In this document: positions 35,322 through 44,938 of the stretch, piece by piece
Position numbering within the stretch: position 1 is the stretch's first letter
Layout: each line of letters begins with the position of its first letter
Assembly (NCBI RefSeq): GCF_002160135.1
Contig: NZ_NFJZ01000001.1
Coordinates: forward strand, 124,001-188,000
DNA length: 64,000 bases
Origin: Lachnoclostridium sp. An196
GTDB lineage: Bacteria; Bacillota; Clostridia; Lachnospirales; Lachnospiraceae
Reading direction: 5' to 3'
The notes under the pieces: model-generated
Told to the model about the DNA's origin: nothing
The model's database searches: none
Seen by the model: the letters and a program-made list of their open reading frames with translations, nothing else
Program-made: the position numbers and the translations under genes

Positions 35322-36662
35322 ATGAGCGAAAACATGAAAGAAAAGTATGAGTCCTTGTCCCTGGCGGTGCTGCGCGACGTGGCAAAGAGCAGGGGAATAA
35401 AAGGGACCTCCGCCATGCGTAAAGAGGCGGTGATTCAGGCAATGCTCGCGGAAGACGAGAAGACGGCCGCGGCGGAGACGATCAAGGCCCAGGCCAGTGA
35501 GAATGGAAAAAGCGTGTCCGATATGGAACAGCTGGACAGCGGACAGACGGCTCATGGAATTATTGAGGTCATGGCGGACGGATTTGGATTTATCCGGAGC
35601 GCCAATTATCTGCCGGGAGAAAATGACGTATATGTATCGCCGTCACAGATCCGCCGGTTTAATCTGAAGACCGGGGATATTGTGACGGGAAATACAAAGG
35701 TCAAGACGGAGAAGGAAAAATTCAGCGCGCTGCTCTATGTGAAAAGCATCAACGGACAACATCCGGAAGCCAATACCCGAAGACCTAATTTTGAAGATCT
35801 GACGCCGATTTTTCCCAATGAAAGAATTCGTCTGGAGCGGCCGGGCGGGAGCATCGCCATGCGTATTGTGGACGAGATTTCACCGGTGGGAAAAGGACAG
35901 AGAGGCATGATCGTATCGCCGCCCAAGGCCGGAAAGACCACGCTTCTGAAGGATGTGGCCAAGTCCATTACGAGGAATCATCCGGATATGTATCTGATTA
36001 TCCTGCTGATTGACGAGAGACCGGAAGAAGTAACGGATATCAGGGAGGCCATCGAAGGAAAGCATGTAGAAGTCATCTATTCTACCTTCGATGAACTGCC
36101 GGAACACCACAAGAGAGTCTCCGAGATGGTCATCGAGAGGGCAAAACGTCTGGTGGAAGGCGGAAAAGACGTGGTGATCCTTCTGGACAGCATCACGCGT
36201 CTGGCGCGGGCATACAATCTTACGGTGCCGCCCAGCGGACGTACTTTGTCCGGAGGTCTGGATCCGGCGGCGCTGCATATGCCCAAACGCTTCTTCGGCG
36301 CGGCCAGGAAGATGAGAGAAGGCGGCAGTCTGACCGTGCTGGCTACGGCGCTGGTGGATACAGGAAGCAAGATGGACGACGTGATCTTCGAGGAATTTAA
36401 AGGAACGGGTAATATGGAACTGGTTCTCGACCGGAAACTGTCAGAGAAAAGGGTGTTTCCCGCCATTGACATTCAGAAATCCAGCACCCGCCGGGATGAT
36501 CTTTTGCTGACGCCGGAAGAGCAGCAGGCCATGGATAACATACGAAAAGCCCTGAACGGAATGAAGGCGGATGAGGCTGTGGAAAATATTCTGAATCTGT
36601 TCACCAAGACCAAAACCAACGAAGAGTTTATACAGAGTGTGAAACGTATGCGCTTTTTCTAA
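35322..36662 (+). CDS. rho: Transcription termination factor Rho
   Basis: 446-residue hexameric RNA helicase that ends transcription on unstructured RNA. N-terminal Rho-N helical part ([20 protein letters not shown]), RNA-binding cold-shock-like domain ([20 protein letters not shown]), Walker [12 protein letters not shown], Walker [15 protein letters not shown] modest lysine-poor insertion lies between the first two domains. Start has AGGAGGAAAT. Confidence 0.97.
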   Translation: MSENMKEKYESLSLAVLRDVAKSRGIKGTSAMRKEAVIQAMLAEDEKTAAAETIKAQASENGKSVSDMEQLDSGQTAHGIIEVMADGFGFIRSANYLPGENDVYVSPSQIRRFNLKTGDIVTGNTKVKTEKEKFSALLYVKSINGQHPEANTRRPNFEDLTPIFPNERIRLERPGGSIAMRIVDEISPVGKGQRGMIVSPPKAGKTTLLKDVAKSITRNHPDMYLIILLIDERPEEVTDIREAIEGKHVEVIYSTFDELPEHHKRVSEMVIERAKRLVEGGKDVVILLDSITRLARAYNLTVPPSGRTLSGGLDPAALHMPKRFFGAARKMREGGSLTVLATALVDTGSKMDDVIFEEFKGTGNMELVLDRKLSEKRVFPAIDIQKSSTRRDDLLLTPEEQQAMDNIRKALNGMKADEAVENILNLFTKTKTNEEFIQSVKRMRFF

Positions 36663-36679
36663 AGAATTTCTAAAATATC

Positions 36680-36894
36680 TTGCATCCATGATTGCCCTGT
36701 GGTATAATCATGAAGCTAACGTTGAAACTGGGCGCGAAGGTGCCGGACAGACTTTTTAAGAGTATCTGTCAAAAGAACTGCAGGGACTTGCAGGGATAGT
36801 CCGGGATATCTTGCCGTGGAAACATCGGAGCGGCATTGGCCGGAAATCGGCAAAGAGCCGGAAGTTCACAATATATGAGAGAGGTGAATAGAAT
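36680..36894 (+). promoter_or_regulatory. rpmE promoter and structured leader
   Basis: TTGCAT (36680-36685), 17-bp spacer, TATAAT (36703-36708), then about 180 nt of leader before ATG 36895. Such a long leader is typical of autoregulated ribosomal protein genes, and L31 leaders of Firmicutes are known; I cannot confirm the fold by eye. GAGAGGTGAATAGAAT gives the ribosome site. Confidence 0.6.
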
Positions 36895-37098
36895 ATGAAA
36901 GAAGGAATCCATCCGAATTATTATCAGGCAACTGTGACCTGCAACTGTGGCAACACGTTTGTAACCGGATCCACGAAGCAGGACATCCACGTGGAGATCT
37001 GCTCCAAGTGTCATCCGTTCTATACAGGACAGCAGAAGGTTGCAACTGCCCGCGGACGTATTGATAAATTCAATCGTAAATACGGTGTCAGCAAATAG
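36895..37098 (+). CDS. rpmE: 50S ribosomal protein L31, zinc form
   Basis: 67 residues, bL31 of the zinc-binding type: Cys16, Cys18 (TCNCG) and Cys36, Cys39 (EICSKC). This form is normally replaced by a Cys-less paralogue under zinc limitation; no such paralogue is in the window. Own promoter, long leader and terminator make it a single-gene unit. Confidence 0.97.
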   Translation: MKEGIHPNYYQATVTCNCGNTFVTGSTKQDIHVEICSKCHPFYTGQQKVATARGRIDKFNRKYGVSK

Positions 37099-37112
37099 GC
37101 TTGCTAAAAGTA

Positions 37113-37146
37113 AGGTTGAGGTTAGGACTAATCTCAACCTATTTTT
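37113..37146 (+). terminator. Terminator after rpmE
   Basis: AGGTTGAG (37113-37120) pairs with CTCAACCT (37133-37140), followed by ATTTTT. Confidence 0.8.
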
Positions 37147-37157
37147 ACAATAAAGAT

Positions 37158-37204
37158 TAACAGTTCAGGACGGCGGGAAAGGAAGATGCGCCGCCCTGAA
37201 CTGT
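37158..37204. repeat. Palindrome copy 1 of the TTAACAGTYCAGGACGGCG type
   Basis: ACAGTTCAGG (37160-37169) pairs with CCTGAACTGT (37195-37204) with further GGCG/CGCC pairing inside. The left arm shares TTAACAGT-Y-CAGGACGGCG with a second palindrome at 48637-48670. Confidence 0.6.
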
Positions 37205-37222
37205 ATAAAAGGATGTGAGAAT

Positions 37223-38155
37223 TTGAAACCATCAGGAATCGGCGGTCAGGCGGTACTGGAAGGAATCATGATGAAGAACCAGAGCCGTTACTCGGTGGCT
37301 GTCCGTAAACCGGACGGGGAAATCGAGGTGCATACGGACGAGTATGAAGGTATCGCCGGCGGCAGGCATTGGGCGAAGCTGCCACTGATTCGGGGTGTGG
37401 TCAATTTTATAGATTCCCTGGTCCTCGGCATGCAGACTCTGACGTTCTCTGCCGGCTTTTATGATGACGACGAGGATCAGGAACCGGGAAAATTCGAAGA
37501 ATTTCTCCAGAAAACATTTGGTGAAAAAGCGGAAAAAGTGGTGATGGGATGCACTGTGGCTTTCTCCATCGTGATGGCGGTGGCGATATTTATGCTGCTT
37601 CCCTATTTTATTTCTGATTTTTTTCGAAGGTATGTGCCTTCCGATACTCTTCTGGCTGTGCTGGAGGGTGTGATCCGGCTGGGAATTTTTGTGCTCTATG
37701 TGGTGCTGATCTCTTCGATGAAGGATATACGCAGAGTATACATGTATCATGGGGCGGAACACAAAAGCATCAACTGTATTGAGCATGGCCTGGAGCTGAA
37801 TGTGGAAAACGTACGGAAGAGTTCCCGCTATCATGCCAGATGCGGGACCAGTTTTCTGTTTATCGTTATGATTATCAGCATTATTTTCTTTATCTTTATC
37901 CGTGTGGATTCACCGGTGCTGCGCGTGGTTTTCCGTATCCTGCTGGTGCCGGTGATCGCGGGAGTGTCTTACGAATTTATCCGTCTGGCGGGAAAGAGTG
38001 AAAATCCGCTGGTGAAACTTTTGAGCCTGCCCGGGAAGGGGATGCAGATGCTGACGACCCGTGAGCCGGATGATTCCATGATCCAGGTGGCGATCGCCGC
38101 CGTGGAAGCGGTATTCGACTGGAAGAGTTTTCTGGGAGAGGATGAAACGGTATGA
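37223..38155 (+). CDS. DUF1385 membrane protein (YqhQ family)
   Basis: 310 residues. N-terminus KPSGIGGQAVLEGIMM is the YqhQ signature. Four or so membrane helices: about residues 110-135 and 150-175, then two after residue 205, with the motif YHGAEHKSINCIEHG between. Function unknown; in Firmicutes it often precedes prmC and prfA, as here. Start is TTG 37223, chosen by the family N-terminus and GGATGTGAGA upstream. Overlaps prmC by 4 bp. Confidence 0.9.
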   Translation: MKPSGIGGQAVLEGIMMKNQSRYSVAVRKPDGEIEVHTDEYEGIAGGRHWAKLPLIRGVVNFIDSLVLGMQTLTFSAGFYDDDEDQEPGKFEEFLQKTFGEKAEKVVMGCTVAFSIVMAVAIFMLLPYFISDFFRRYVPSDTLLAVLEGVIRLGIFVLYVVLISSMKDIRRVYMYHGAEHKSINCIEHGLELNVENVRKSSRYHARCGTSFLFIVMIISIIFFIFIRVDSPVLRVVFRILLVPVIAGVSYEFIRLAGKSENPLVKLLSLPGKGMQMLTTREPDDSMIQVAIAAVEAVFDWKSFLGEDETV

Positions 38156-38982
38156 CGTTATCCGGGCTGTTAAGAGAAGGGCGGGAGGCTCTTCAGGCGG
38201 CGGGAATCCCGGAGTGGGACCTGGACGCCTGGTATCTGTTGGAATACGCGGCGCACTGTACAAAGAATGAGTACTTTCTCCGCCCGGAAAAGGAGGTGCT
38301 GCCGCAGGAGAAACAGTTATACCGGACCTTGATCCGGAAGAGAAGCGCCCATATCCCGCTGCAGTATCTGACCGGCAGCCAGGAATTTATGGGGCTCTCC
38401 TTTTTTGTAGATGAAAATGTACTGATCCCCCGGCAGGATACGGAAATCCTTGTGGAAGAGGCGCTTCGGGCGCTTGGCTCCGGCATGCGCGTGCTGGATG
38501 TGTGCACCGGATCCGGGTGTATCCTGCTGAGCCTTCTGAAGCTGTGCGCCGGTCTGGAAGGCACCGGAACAGATCTGTCGGAGAAAGCGCTTCAGGTGGC
38601 GGGAGAGAATGCCCGCCGGCTGGGGGTGGAAGCTTCCTTTGTGCAGGGAGACCTGTTTGAACCGGTTTCGGGAAAATACGATTGTATTGTCTCGAATCCG
38701 CCCTATATTGCCAGTCGGGAAGTGGATGTTTTGATGGAAGAAGTCAGGGACCATGAACCCCGTATGGCTCTGGACGGCGGAGAAGACGGGCTGTATTTTT
38801 ACAGAAAGATTGCCGCACAGAGTCCGAAGTATCTGAAAGACAGAGGGCGGATTTTCCTGGAGATCGGCTTTGATCAGGGAGAAGCGGTGGCCGGGCTTCT
38901 GGTTCCGGCTTTTGACGAGGTTAGAATCGTGCAGGATCTTGCCGGTCTGGACCGTGTGGTATGCGGCATCCTGCGTTCATAG
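38152..38982 (+). CDS. prmC: Release factor glutamine methyltransferase PrmC
   Basis: 276 residues. SAM-dependent N5-methylation of the GGQ glutamine in release factors. N-terminal helical substrate domain, SAM motif VLDVCTGSGCILLSL, catalytic NPPY (CIVSNPPYIASREV). Directly upstream of its substrate gene prfA with a 20-bp gap. Confidence 0.95.
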   Translation: MTLSGLLREGREALQAAGIPEWDLDAWYLLEYAAHCTKNEYFLRPEKEVLPQEKQLYRTLIRKRSAHIPLQYLTGSQEFMGLSFFVDENVLIPRQDTEILVEEALRALGSGMRVLDVCTGSGCILLSLLKLCAGLEGTGTDLSEKALQVAGENARRLGVEASFVQGDLFEPVSGKYDCIVSNPPYIASREVDVLMEEVRDHEPRMALDGGEDGLYFYRKIAAQSPKYLKDRGRIFLEIGFDQGEAVAGLLVPAFDEVRIVQDLAGLDRVVCGILRS

Positions 38983-39002
38983 AATAGATGGAGGAGTAAC
39001 AC

Positions 39003-40076
39003 ATGTTTGATAAACTGGAAGACCTGGTACGCAGGTACGAGGAGATTACGAACGAGCTGACAGAACCGTCCGTAGTCAATGACCAGAAGCGTTTCCGGAC
39101 ATTGATGAAAGAACAGTCGGATCTGCAGCCGCTGGTGGATACTTATACAGAATATAAAAAATGCAGGGAGACAGAGAGCGACAGTCTGGCCATGCTGGAG
39201 GAAGAATCCGAGGAAGAAATGAGAGAGATGCTGAAAGAAGAACTCTCCGACGCGAAGAAGCGGATGGCCGATCTGGAGCAGAAACTGAAGATTCTGCTGC
39301 TTCCCAAGGATCCAAACGACGACAAAAACGTCATCGTGGAGATACGCGCCGGGGCTGGCGGCGACGAGGCGGCTCTTTTTGCGGCGGAGATCTACCGGAT
39401 GTATGTTCATTATGCCGAGTCCAGACGCTGGAAAGTGGAACTGATGGAAGCGGATGAGATCGGGATCGGCGGGATGAAGAGCGTGACTTTTATGATCAGC
39501 GGCCAGGGAGCGTACTCGGTGATGAAATATGAGTCCGGCGTGCACCGCGTACAGCGTGTGCCGGAGACAGAGTCCGGCGGACGGATCCATACATCCACGA
39601 TCACGGTGGCAGTGATGCCGGAGGCGGAAGAAGTAGATGTGCATATTGATGAAAAGGACATCCGGATCGATGTGATGCGTGCTTCCGGAAACGGCGGCCA
39701 GTGCGTCAACACCACTGATTCGGCTGTGCGTCTGACTCATTACCCTACGGGGATTGTAGTATACAGTCAGACGGAAAAGTCCCAGCTGCAGAACAAGGCA
39801 AAGGCATTTGCCCTGCTGAGGGCAAAACTCTATGATATCGAGTGCCAGAAGGCGCACGATGCGGAGGCGGAAGCCAGGAGAAGTCAGATCGGCACGGGCG
39901 ACCGCTCCGAGAAGATCCGTACTTACAATTTCCCGCAGGGACGGGTGACGGATCACCGGATTAATCTTACCCTGTATAAACTGGACAAGATTATGGACGG
40001 AGATATTCAGGAAATTATTGACGCCTGCATTGCGGCGGATCAGGCGGCGAAGCTGGCAAAAATGGGAGAGAATTGA
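39003..40076 (+). CDS. prfA: Peptide chain release factor 1
   Basis: 357 residues. Class I release factor for UAA/UAG. The peptidyl-tRNA hydrolysis loop reads [19 protein letters not shown], with the GGQ intact. Long acidic N-terminal helix ([20 protein letters not shown]). GGAGGAGTAAC precedes ATG 39003. glmM starts 14 bp after the stop. Confidence 0.97.
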   Translation: MFDKLEDLVRRYEEITNELTEPSVVNDQKRFRTLMKEQSDLQPLVDTYTEYKKCRETESDSLAMLEEESEEEMREMLKEELSDAKKRMADLEQKLKILLLPKDPNDDKNVIVEIRAGAGGDEAALFAAEIYRMYVHYAESRRWKVELMEADEIGIGGMKSVTFMISGQGAYSVMKYESGVHRVQRVPETESGGRIHTSTITVAVMPEAEEVDVHIDEKDIRIDVMRASGNGGQCVNTTDSAVRLTHYPTGIVVYSQTEKSQLQNKAKAFALLRAKLYDIECQKAHDAEAEARRSQIGTGDRSEKIRTYNFPQGRVTDHRINLTLYKLDKIMDGDIQEIIDACIAADQAAKLAKMGEN

Positions 40077-40089
40077 GAGGATTGGAAAG

Positions 40090-41424
40090 ATGGGAAAGTA
40101 TTTTGGAACGGACGGCTTCCGGGGAGAAGCCAATGTATCGCTGACCGTGGAACATGCTTTTAAAGTGGGACGGTTCCTGGGATGGTACTATGGACGGGAT
40201 CACAAAGCGCAGGTCGTTATCGGCAAAGACACCAGAAGATCCAGCTATATGTTTGAGTATTCTCTGGTGGCGGGACTTACCGCATCCGGGGCAGACGTGT
40301 ATCTGCTGCATGTGACGACGACCCCCAGCGTATCCTATGTAGTGCGCACGGAAGGATTTGACTGCGGGATCATGATTTCCGCCAGCCATAATCCGTTTTA
40401 TGACAATGGCATCAAGGTGATCAACAGCATGGGCTACAAGCTGGAGGCCTCCGTGGAGGAGCAGATCGAGGCCTATATCGACGGGAAGACAGAAGAACTG
40501 CCTCTGGCAGTGCGCGAGAACATCGGGCGTACCGTGGATTTTTCGGCGGGAAGAAACCGTTACATCGGTTATCTGATCTCATTGCCTACACGTTCTTTCA
40601 AGAACATGAGAGTTGGTCTGGACTGTTCCAACGGCAGCGCTTCGTCCATCGCCAAAAGTGTGTTTGACGCTCTGGGGGCAAAAACGTATGTGATTCACAA
40701 CGAACCGGACGGAACCAATATCAATCTGAACTGCGGTTCTACCCATATCGGGGCGCTGCAGCAGCTGGTGAAAGAAAAAGGTCTGGACGTGGGATTTGCC
40801 TATGACGGAGACGCGGACCGCTGCCTGGCCGTGGATGAACACGGCAATGTGGTAGACGGCGATCTGATCCTGTATATCTGCGGAAAATACATGAAAGAAC
40901 TGGGCCAGCTGAAGGACAATATGATCGTGACGACGGTCATGTCCAACATCGGTCTTTACAAAGCCTGCGACCGGGAAGGACTGAGTTATCAGAAGACCAG
41001 GGTGGGAGATAAATACGTATTTGAAAATATGATGGAGAATGGTTATCTGCTGGGAGGCGAGCAGTCCGGGCATATTATTTTCAGCAAACATGCCACGACG
41101 GGAGACGGCATCCTGACGTCTCTTAAGATCATGGAGGTGCTGCTGGAGAAAAAGACGACTCTTGGGACCCTGGCGTCAGAAGTGACTATATATCCCCAGC
41201 TGCTGGAAAATCTGCGCGTGACGGACAAAAAAGCAGTTCTGGAGCACCCGGCAGTGGTCGAAGCCATCCATAAAGTAGAAGAAGCACTGGGCACGGACGG
41301 CCGGATTCTGGTGCGGGAGAGCGGTACAGAACCTCTGCTCAGAGTGATGGTAGAGGCAACGACTCAGAAACTCTGCAAAGAATATGTATCTGAAGTCATC
41401 AACGTAATGAAAAGCGTGATGTAA
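40090..41424 (+). CDS. glmM: Phosphoglucosamine mutase
   Basis: 444 residues. Converts glucosamine-6-phosphate to glucosamine-1-phosphate for peptidoglycan precursors. N-terminal KYFGTDGFRGEAN and phosphoserine loop MISASHNPFYDNG; metal site DGDADR; C-terminal phosphate site RESGTEPLLRVM. Start ATG 40090 (GGATTGGAAAG) is preferred over an in-frame start inside prfA. A phosphomannomutase specificity cannot be excluded. Confidence 0.9.
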   Translation: MGKYFGTDGFRGEANVSLTVEHAFKVGRFLGWYYGRDHKAQVVIGKDTRRSSYMFEYSLVAGLTASGADVYLLHVTTTPSVSYVVRTEGFDCGIMISASHNPFYDNGIKVINSMGYKLEASVEEQIEAYIDGKTEELPLAVRENIGRTVDFSAGRNRYIGYLISLPTRSFKNMRVGLDCSNGSASSIAKSVFDALGAKTYVIHNEPDGTNINLNCGSTHIGALQQLVKEKGLDVGFAYDGDADRCLAVDEHGNVVDGDLILYICGKYMKELGQLKDNMIVTTVMSNIGLYKACDREGLSYQKTRVGDKYVFENMMENGYLLGGEQSGHIIFSKHATTGDGILTSLKIMEVLLEKKTTLGTLASEVTIYPQLLENLRVTDKKAVLEHPAVVEAIHKVEEALGTDGRILVRESGTEPLLRVMVEATTQKLCKEYVSEVINVMKSVM

Positions 41425-41446
41425 AAGAGATAATCAGGAGGAAACC

Positions 41447-42364
41447 ATGAGAAAAACTACATTGGTCGTCATGGCGGCCGGGATCGGAAGCCGTTTTGGC
41501 GGCGGCATCAAACAGCTGGAGCCGGTAGGACCTTCCGGCGAGATCATTATGGATTATTCGGTATATGACGCAATTCAGGCCGGATTTGACAAAGTTGTGT
41601 TCATTATTCGAAAGGATCTGGAAAAAGATTTCCGGGAGATCATCGGAAACCGGATGGAGAAGATCGTCGAGACCGCATACGCATTTCAGGAGCTGGACGA
41701 TCTTCCGGCAGGTTTCCAAAGACCGGAGGGAAGGACCAAACCCTGGGGAACCGGTCAGGCGATTCTCTGCTGCAAAGATCTGGTTCAGGAGCCGTTTGCA
41801 GTGATCAATGCGGATGATTATTACGGAAAAGAAGCTTTTGTAAAAGTGCACGATTATCTTGCCGGGGAACATCCGGCCTGCGGGAAGATGGATTTCTGCA
41901 TGGCGGGGTTCCAGCTGGGCAATACTCTCAGTGAGAACGGCGGCGTGACCCGGGGAATCTGCAGCGTGAATGAAGACGGCCATCTGACGAAAGTAACTGA
42001 GACGAAAAATATTGTAAAGACCCCGGAAGGGGCGGCAGTGAAGGGGGAAGACGGGCGTCTGACCTCTGTGGCGGCAGACTGTCCGGTATCCATGAACATG
42101 TGGGGATTTACTCCGGAAATTTTCGAAGTGCTGGAAAACGGATTTGCAGAGTTCCTGAAAAATCTGTCAGATCCGATGAAGGGAGAGTATCTGATCCCGA
42201 CCATCGTGGACGGACTGATCCAGGAACAGAAAGCGAATGTGACGGTTCTGGAATCCCGGGACAAATGGTTCGGCGTGACTTATAAGGAAGACAAACCCGC
42301 GGTCGTACGGTCTTTCCGTGAGCTGATTGACGCCGGCGTCTACAGAGAGAAACTGTTTGGTTAA
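41447..42364 (+). CDS. Sugar-phosphate nucleotidyltransferase
   Basis: 305 residues. Nucleotidyltransferase fold with the signature VVMAAGIGSRFGGGIKQLEP and metal site AVINADDYYGKEA. Lengthy C-terminal part lacks hexapeptide repeats. The family activates a sugar or phosphocholine-like group with CTP or UTP; no partner sugar gene is adjacent, so the substrate is open. AGGAGGAAACC precedes the start. Confidence 0.85.
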   Translation: MRKTTLVVMAAGIGSRFGGGIKQLEPVGPSGEIIMDYSVYDAIQAGFDKVVFIIRKDLEKDFREIIGNRMEKIVETAYAFQELDDLPAGFQRPEGRTKPWGTGQAILCCKDLVQEPFAVINADDYYGKEAFVKVHDYLAGEHPACGKMDFCMAGFQLGNTLSENGGVTRGICSVNEDGHLTKVTETKNIVKTPEGAAVKGEDGRLTSVAADCPVSMNMWGFTPEIFEVLENGFAEFLKNLSDPMKGEYLIPTIVDGLIQEQKANVTVLESRDKWFGVTYKEDKPAVVRSFRELIDAGVYREKLFG

Positions 42365-42382
42365 AAGAGGAAAGAGGAGAAC

Positions 42383-43276
42383 ATGGAGATTCCGTTTAAG
42401 AGACCGGAACTTGAAGACCGGGAAACGATCCTGCGCCATTTTCAGGCGAGAAAATCCAGGGGATGCGAGCGTACGTTCGCGAACATCTATCTCTGGGCCA
42501 GATTTTACAATCTGACCTGGGCCGAGATCCTGGATACCGCGGTGTTCCGCAGTGAATTTGATGGAAGATATTCTTACACGTATCCTATAGGGAAAGGGGA
42601 TCCCGGGGCGGTGATGGAACTTTTACTGGAGGACAGCCGGGAAAAAGGATATCCTTTCCAGCTCCATGCAGTGAGCGAAGCGGAATTTCAGGAGATCGAG
42701 TCTCTTTTTCCGGGGAAATTTAAAGTTGAGTATTCCAGAAACGATGCAGATTACGTGTATGAGACGGAAAAGCTGATCAATCTGTCCGGGAAGAAATATC
42801 ATGGAAAGAAAAACCATCTGAATCAGTTTAAGGCATTATATCCGGACTGGTCTTACGAGCCGATTACGGATGACAATGTGGAGGAATGTTTTCAGATGGC
42901 GTTGAGATGGAGAGAGTTCAACGGCTGTGAAGGCGATCCGAATAAAAACAAAGAAATGTGCGTGGCGCTGAATTCTCTTCGCCTGTTCAAAGAACTGGAG
43001 CTGAAAGGCGGCGCGCTGCGGGCAGGAGGGGAGATCGTGGCGTTTACCATGGGCGAGCCTGTCTGCAGCGATACATTTGTGGTGCATATCGAGAAGGCGT
43101 ACTCGGATATAAGAGGCGCCTATACGATGATTAATCAGCAGTTCCTGGAGCATGAGGTATCGGCGTATCCGTATGTGAACCGGGAGGATGATACGGGAGA
43201 CGAGGGCCTTCGCAAGGCAAAGCTGTCTTACCGGCCGGTATTTATGGTGGAGAAAGGGATCGTCACGCTGGCGTGA
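42383..43276 (+). CDS. DUF2156 GNAT-fold protein
   Basis: 297 residues, two tandem acyltransferase-like folds. DUF2156 members relate to the lysyl-phosphatidylglycerol synthase catalytic domain. Typical stretches: KYHGKKNHLNQFKALYPDW, and near the end ENGCEG-like NGCEGDPNKN and YPYVNREDDTGDEGLRKAK. No membrane domain, so it probably uses an aminoacyl- or acyl-donor in the cytoplasm; substrate unknown. AAAGAGGAGAAC precedes the start. Confidence 0.8.
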   Translation: MEIPFKRPELEDRETILRHFQARKSRGCERTFANIYLWARFYNLTWAEILDTAVFRSEFDGRYSYTYPIGKGDPGAVMELLLEDSREKGYPFQLHAVSEAEFQEIESLFPGKFKVEYSRNDADYVYETEKLINLSGKKYHGKKNHLNQFKALYPDWSYEPITDDNVEECFQMALRWREFNGCEGDPNKNKEMCVALNSLRLFKELELKGGALRAGGEIVAFTMGEPVCSDTFVVHIEKAYSDIRGAYTMINQQFLEHEVSAYPYVNREDDTGDEGLRKAKLSYRPVFMVEKGIVTLA

Positions 43277-43303
43277 CGGCGAGGATAAAGGAGAGAAAAG
43301 AAT

Positions 43304-44371
43304 ATGGGAGCATGGGAAGAGAACGTGCGGAAAGTGACCCCGTATACTCCGGGGGAGCAGCCGAAGAGACAGGATATCATCAAGCTGAACACCAATGAAA
43401 ATCCGTACCCGCCGGCTCCCGGAGTGGGCCGGATTCTGGAGAGGTTCGATCCGGAAGAACTGCGGCTCTATCCGGATCCTGCGGCGTGTACACTGAAAGA
43501 AGCACTGGCGGAAACATATCGGGTAAAAACAGAACAGATTTTTGTGGGCGTAGGATCAGATGATGTGCTGGCCATGGCGTTTCTGGCTTTCTTTAATTCG
43601 GAAAAACCGATTCTTTTCCCGGATATTACCTATTCTTTCTATCCGGTGTGGGCGGAAGAATTTCGGATTCCCTATGAGGTGTGCCCTCTGGACGAGAGGT
43701 TCCGTATTGTGAAGGAAGATTATTACGGGGAAAATGGAGGCGTTGTTTTTCCTAATCCTAATGCGCCTACCGGACTTTTCATGGGTCTTGAAGATGTGGA
43801 GGATATTATACGTCACAATCAGGACGCGGTGGTGATCGTGGATGAAGCCTATGTGGACTTTGGCGCAGAATCGGCGATGCCTTTAACAGAGAAATATGAA
43901 AACCTGCTGGTAGTGCAGACCTTTTCAAAATCCCGTTCTATGGCCGGTATGAGGATCGGATTCGCGGTGGGCTCGCCGAAGCTGATCCGGTATCTGGAAG
44001 ATGTGAAATATTCTTTTAATTCCTATACAATGAGCCGTCTTGCCCTGAGGTGCGGCGCGGAGGCGGTCAGGGACAGGGCGTATTTTGAGGAAACCACGGC
44101 ACGCATCCGGGAGACAAGAGAACGCGCAAAAAAGATCCTGGGGGAGATGGGATTCGTCTGTACAGATTCCATGGCGAATTTTCTGTTTGCAGCCCATCCG
44201 GAACACAGGGCTGCGGATCTTTTTCAGGCGTTGAAAGAAGCAGGGATCTATGTGCGTTACTTCGCAAAGCCGCGAATCGATGATTATCTGAGGATTACGG
44301 TGGGAACAGACCAGCAGATGGAAGTTTTATACGGCTTTCTGCGAAATTATCTGTCTCACAGAGGAAAATAG
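43304..44371 (+). CDS. hisC: Histidinol-phosphate aminotransferase-like PLP enzyme
   Basis: 355 residues, class II aminotransferase of the HisC family. N-terminal LNTNENPYPP, conserved NPNAPTG, VDEAYVDF, and PLP lysine in FSKSRSMAGMRIG. Histidine synthesis needs it to make histidinol phosphate from imidazole acetol phosphate, but no other his genes are nearby, so a related role such as another amino acid or cobalamin-side aminotransferase/decarboxylase is possible. Confidence 0.8.
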   Translation: MGAWEENVRKVTPYTPGEQPKRQDIIKLNTNENPYPPAPGVGRILERFDPEELRLYPDPAACTLKEALAETYRVKTEQIFVGVGSDDVLAMAFLAFFNSEKPILFPDITYSFYPVWAEEFRIPYEVCPLDERFRIVKEDYYGENGGVVFPNPNAPTGLFMGLEDVEDIIRHNQDAVVIVDEAYVDFGAESAMPLTEKYENLLVVQTFSKSRSMAGMRIGFAVGSPKLIRYLEDVKYSFNSYTMSRLALRCGAEAVRDRAYFEETTARIRETRERAKKILGEMGFVCTDSMANFLFAAHPEHRAADLFQALKEAGIYVRYFAKPRIDDYLRITVGTDQQMEVLYGFLRNYLSHRGK

Positions 44372-44419
44372 AAACGGCGCCGTCATGGCGGCCGGATATA
44401 CAGAAGAAAGGAAGAATAT

Positions 44420-44920
44420 ATGGAAGGTTTAGTTACATGGTTTATGGAGGTTCTGGGAGGAAAGATCTCCAAGGAGATGATTGTCTTTGTCATCTCCATG
44501 GTGCCTATTCTGGAACTGAGAGGAGGGCTTCTGGCGGCGTCTCTTCTGAACATCCCGATTGTCAGGGCCATCTGGTACTGTGTAATTGGCAATATTATAC
44601 CGGTGCCCTTTATTCTGCTGCTGATCACCCCGATTTTTAATCGGCTCAAAAAGATGAGGCTGTTTCGTCCTATGGTGGAAAAGCTGGAGTCACGCGCTCT
44701 GGGTAAGAGCGAGCAGATTGAAAGGTATGAGTTCTGGGGCCTGGCGCTGTTCGTAGGTGTGCCGCTTCCGGGAACCGGAGCGTGGACGGGGGCGCTGATA
44801 GCGTCTCTTCTGGGCATTCGTTTCCGTAAAGCATTCCCTGCGATCATACTGGGAATTTTTATCGCGACAATTATCATGTCGATTGTATCATACGGACTTT
44901 TGGGGGCGCTGATTCATTAA
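44420..44920 (+). CDS. COG2426 putative small multidrug export protein
   Basis: 166 residues, four or five membrane helices. Signatures VPILELRGGLLAAS and VGVPLPGTGAWTGALIASL fit COG2426 (PF06695). The multidrug name is a family label without direct support here. AAGGAAGAATAT precedes ATG 44420. Lipid kinase gene follows 18 bp later. Confidence 0.82.
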   Translation: MEGLVTWFMEVLGGKISKEMIVFVISMVPILELRGGLLAASLLNIPIVRAIWYCVIGNIIPVPFILLLITPIFNRLKKMRLFRPMVEKLESRALGKSEQIERYEFWGLALFVGVPLPGTGAWTGALIASLLGIRFRKAFPAIILGIFIATIIMSIVSYGLLGALIH

Positions 44921-44938
44921 TCAGACGAGGTGTTTCTT

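Noticed and set aside
39003-40076. Release factor with unusual GGQ loop (NGGQC)
   Set aside because: GGQ itself is intact; the Cys after it appears in other clostridial release factors as far as I recall, so not reported as odd.
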